Source: an uncultured Oceanospirillaceae bacterium (GTDB lineage: Bacteria > Pseudomonadota > Gammaproteobacteria > Pseudomonadales > Balneatricaceae). From it: 64,000 bases of DNA. The position numbers were made by a program, and so were the translations under genes. Below the pieces are notes generated by a model, which searched no databases, was not told the DNA's origin, and saw only the letters and a list, made by a program, of their open reading frames with translations. Positions 63,018-64,000 of this stretch are shown one piece after another (the first letter of the stretch is position 1; each line of letters begins with the position of its first letter). The stretch lies in NCBI GenBank assembly GCA_913057435.1, contig CAJXNY010000025.1, positions 1 to 64,000 on the forward strand. Reading direction: 5' to 3'.

Positions 63018-64000
63018 TGGCGTTCAAGTTACGTGATTACCAACAGGAGGCTGTCGACGCCACCCTGGTCCACTTTCGTAAAACAGACGATTCTGCGGTC
63101 ATTGTGCTGCCCACCGGGGCGGGTAAAAGCCTGGTGATCGCCGAGCTGGCACGGCTCGCCCGGCGGCGGATTCTGGTGCTGGCCCACGTCAAGGAACTGG
63201 TTGAACAGAACCATAGCAAATACCAGAGTTACGACCTGACCGCCGGGATTTTTGCCGCCGGCCTGAAGCAGAAAAACAATCAGCATCAGGTCACCTTTGC
63301 CAGCGTACAGTCGGTGCGTCCCAATCTGGATCAGTTTCAGGGCGAGTACTCGTTGCTGATTATCGACGAGTGCCACCGGGTCAGCGAGAGTGAAGACAGC
63401 CAGTATCAGCAGATCATCAGCCGCCTGAAACAACAGAATCCCGGCCTAAAAGTACTGGGGCTGACCGCGACCCCCTATCGGCTCGGCAGCGGCTGGATCT
63501 ACCGTTACCACTATCGCGGCTATACTCGCAGCGATGAGCCCCAACCGTTTGAGCACTGCATCTACGAGCTGCCACTGCGCTATATGATCAGCCGCCAGTT
63601 TCTGACGCCACCTGAGATGGTCGATGCCACGGTTGCCCAGTACGACTTCTCCAGCCTGACGCCCAACAGCAACGGCAATTACCCGGAGCCTGCCGTCAAC
63701 CAGCTGCTGATTAAACACAAGCGTGTCACCCGCGCGATCTGTGAGCAGATAGAACAACTGGCAGCCGACCGACTGGGGGTGATGATCTTCGCCGCCACGG
63801 TCGACCATGCACAGGAGATCAGCGGCTACCTGCCCGCCGAGCAGACGGCCCTGATCACTGGCGATACCGCTGGCCCACAGCGCGATGCGCTGATCGAAGC
63901 CTTCAAGGCCCGCCAGCTGAAATATCTGGTCAACGTATCGGTACTCACCACCGGCTTCGACGCCCCCCATGTGGATCTGATCGCCATTTTACGGCCCACT
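63017..64000 (+). CDS. radD: ATP-dependent helicase RadD (YejH), 3' end outside the window
   Basis: About 328 residues are visible, starting [20 protein letters not shown]. Superfamily 2 motifs: motif [16 protein letters not shown], Ia [40 protein letters not shown], and motif [17 protein letters not shown] just before the edge. The order and spacing match E. coli RadD, which works with RecA in double-strand break repair and template switching. The C-terminal zinc finger lies beyond the window. It is coupled to the DMT gene by a one-base overlap. Confidence 0.93.
   Translation, partial: MAFKLRDYQQEAVDATLVHFRKTDDSAVIVLPTGAGKSLVIAELARLARRRILVLAHVKELVEQNHSKYQSYDLTAGIFAAGLKQKNNQHQVTFASVQSVRPNLDQFQGEYSLLIIDECHRVSESEDSQYQQIISRLKQQNPGLKVLGLTATPYRLGSGWIYRYHYRGYTRSDEPQPFEHCIYELPLRYMISRQFLTPPEMVDATVAQYDFSSLTPNSNGNYPEPAVNQLLIKHKRVTRAICEQIEQLAADRLGVMIFAATVDHAQEISGYLPAEQTALITGDTAGPQRDALIEAFKARQLKYLVNVSVLTTGFDAPHVDLIAILRPT

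Overview
The window looks like chromosome of a marine gammaproteobacterium, most likely in the Oceanospirillales/Pseudomonadales neighbourhood. The order aspS-yebC-ruvCAB-ybgC-tolQRAB-pal-cpoB-queC-tRNALys-nadA, the cluster lon-hupB-ppiD and dapA-bamC-purC are conserved gammaproteobacterial housekeeping blocks in a Pseudomonas-like arrangement. The TAXI-type TRAP transporter with a DctB/DctD-like regulator pair and the long class II DAHP synthase also fit a heterotrophic marine lineage. The exact genus cannot be read from the sequence.

Layout. Positions 1-4320 are an accessory patch: a truncated transposase at the left edge, a YcxB-like membrane protein, a DUF1835 protein, the C-terminal scrap of an IS21-type transposase, an AT-rich gap, and a two-repeat protein of unknown function whose 5' end is split by a -1 frame offset exactly at an A-AAA-AAC heptamer. 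A REP-like inverted pair (4992-5058) separates a DUF4405 gene from a coherent transport island (5065-12252): sensor kinase, sigma-54 activator, TAXI binding protein and fused TRAP permease, with a near-consensus sigma-54 promoter and upstream palindromic sites. From 12390 to 32600 are envelope, proteostasis and metabolism genes: a DsbA/FrnE-like protein, ppiD, a decayed tRNA-Asp, hupB, lon with a heat-shock promoter, nfuA, a MATE exporter, a cation/proton antiporter, rlmD, purC-bamC-dapA, bcp, nadA and tRNA-Lys. From 32664 to 45921 runs a nearly unbroken minus-strand block covering queuosine synthesis, the Tol-Pal envelope machine, RuvABC, yebC and aspS, ending with small FmdB-like and HIT proteins. 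From 46052 to the right edge are an N-acyltransferase, a second and different purC, small DUF proteins, aromatic amino acid entry (DAHP synthase), metR, argF/argD, redox proteins (grxD, 2-Cys peroxiredoxin), ybaK, a DUF5610 protein, a DMT exporter and the start of radD.

How the genes work together. TolQ/R/A/B/Pal/CpoB form one envelope-constriction system. Kinase, activator, sigma-54 promoter and transporter form one sensing-uptake circuit. DapA, BamC and PurC are co-directional, as in other gammaproteobacteria. ArgF and ArgD are adjacent steps of arginine synthesis and may share one leader with a terminator-like hairpin. The strongest candidates for something unusual are the slippery-site gene at 3195-4270, the sigma-54 TAXI circuit with its repeated TTGCTTAT sites, the decayed tRNA-Asp, and the coexistence of two different types of SAICAR synthetase. 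No CRISPR array, prophage or plasmid origin was seen. Functions are read from motifs and family memory; no database search was run.
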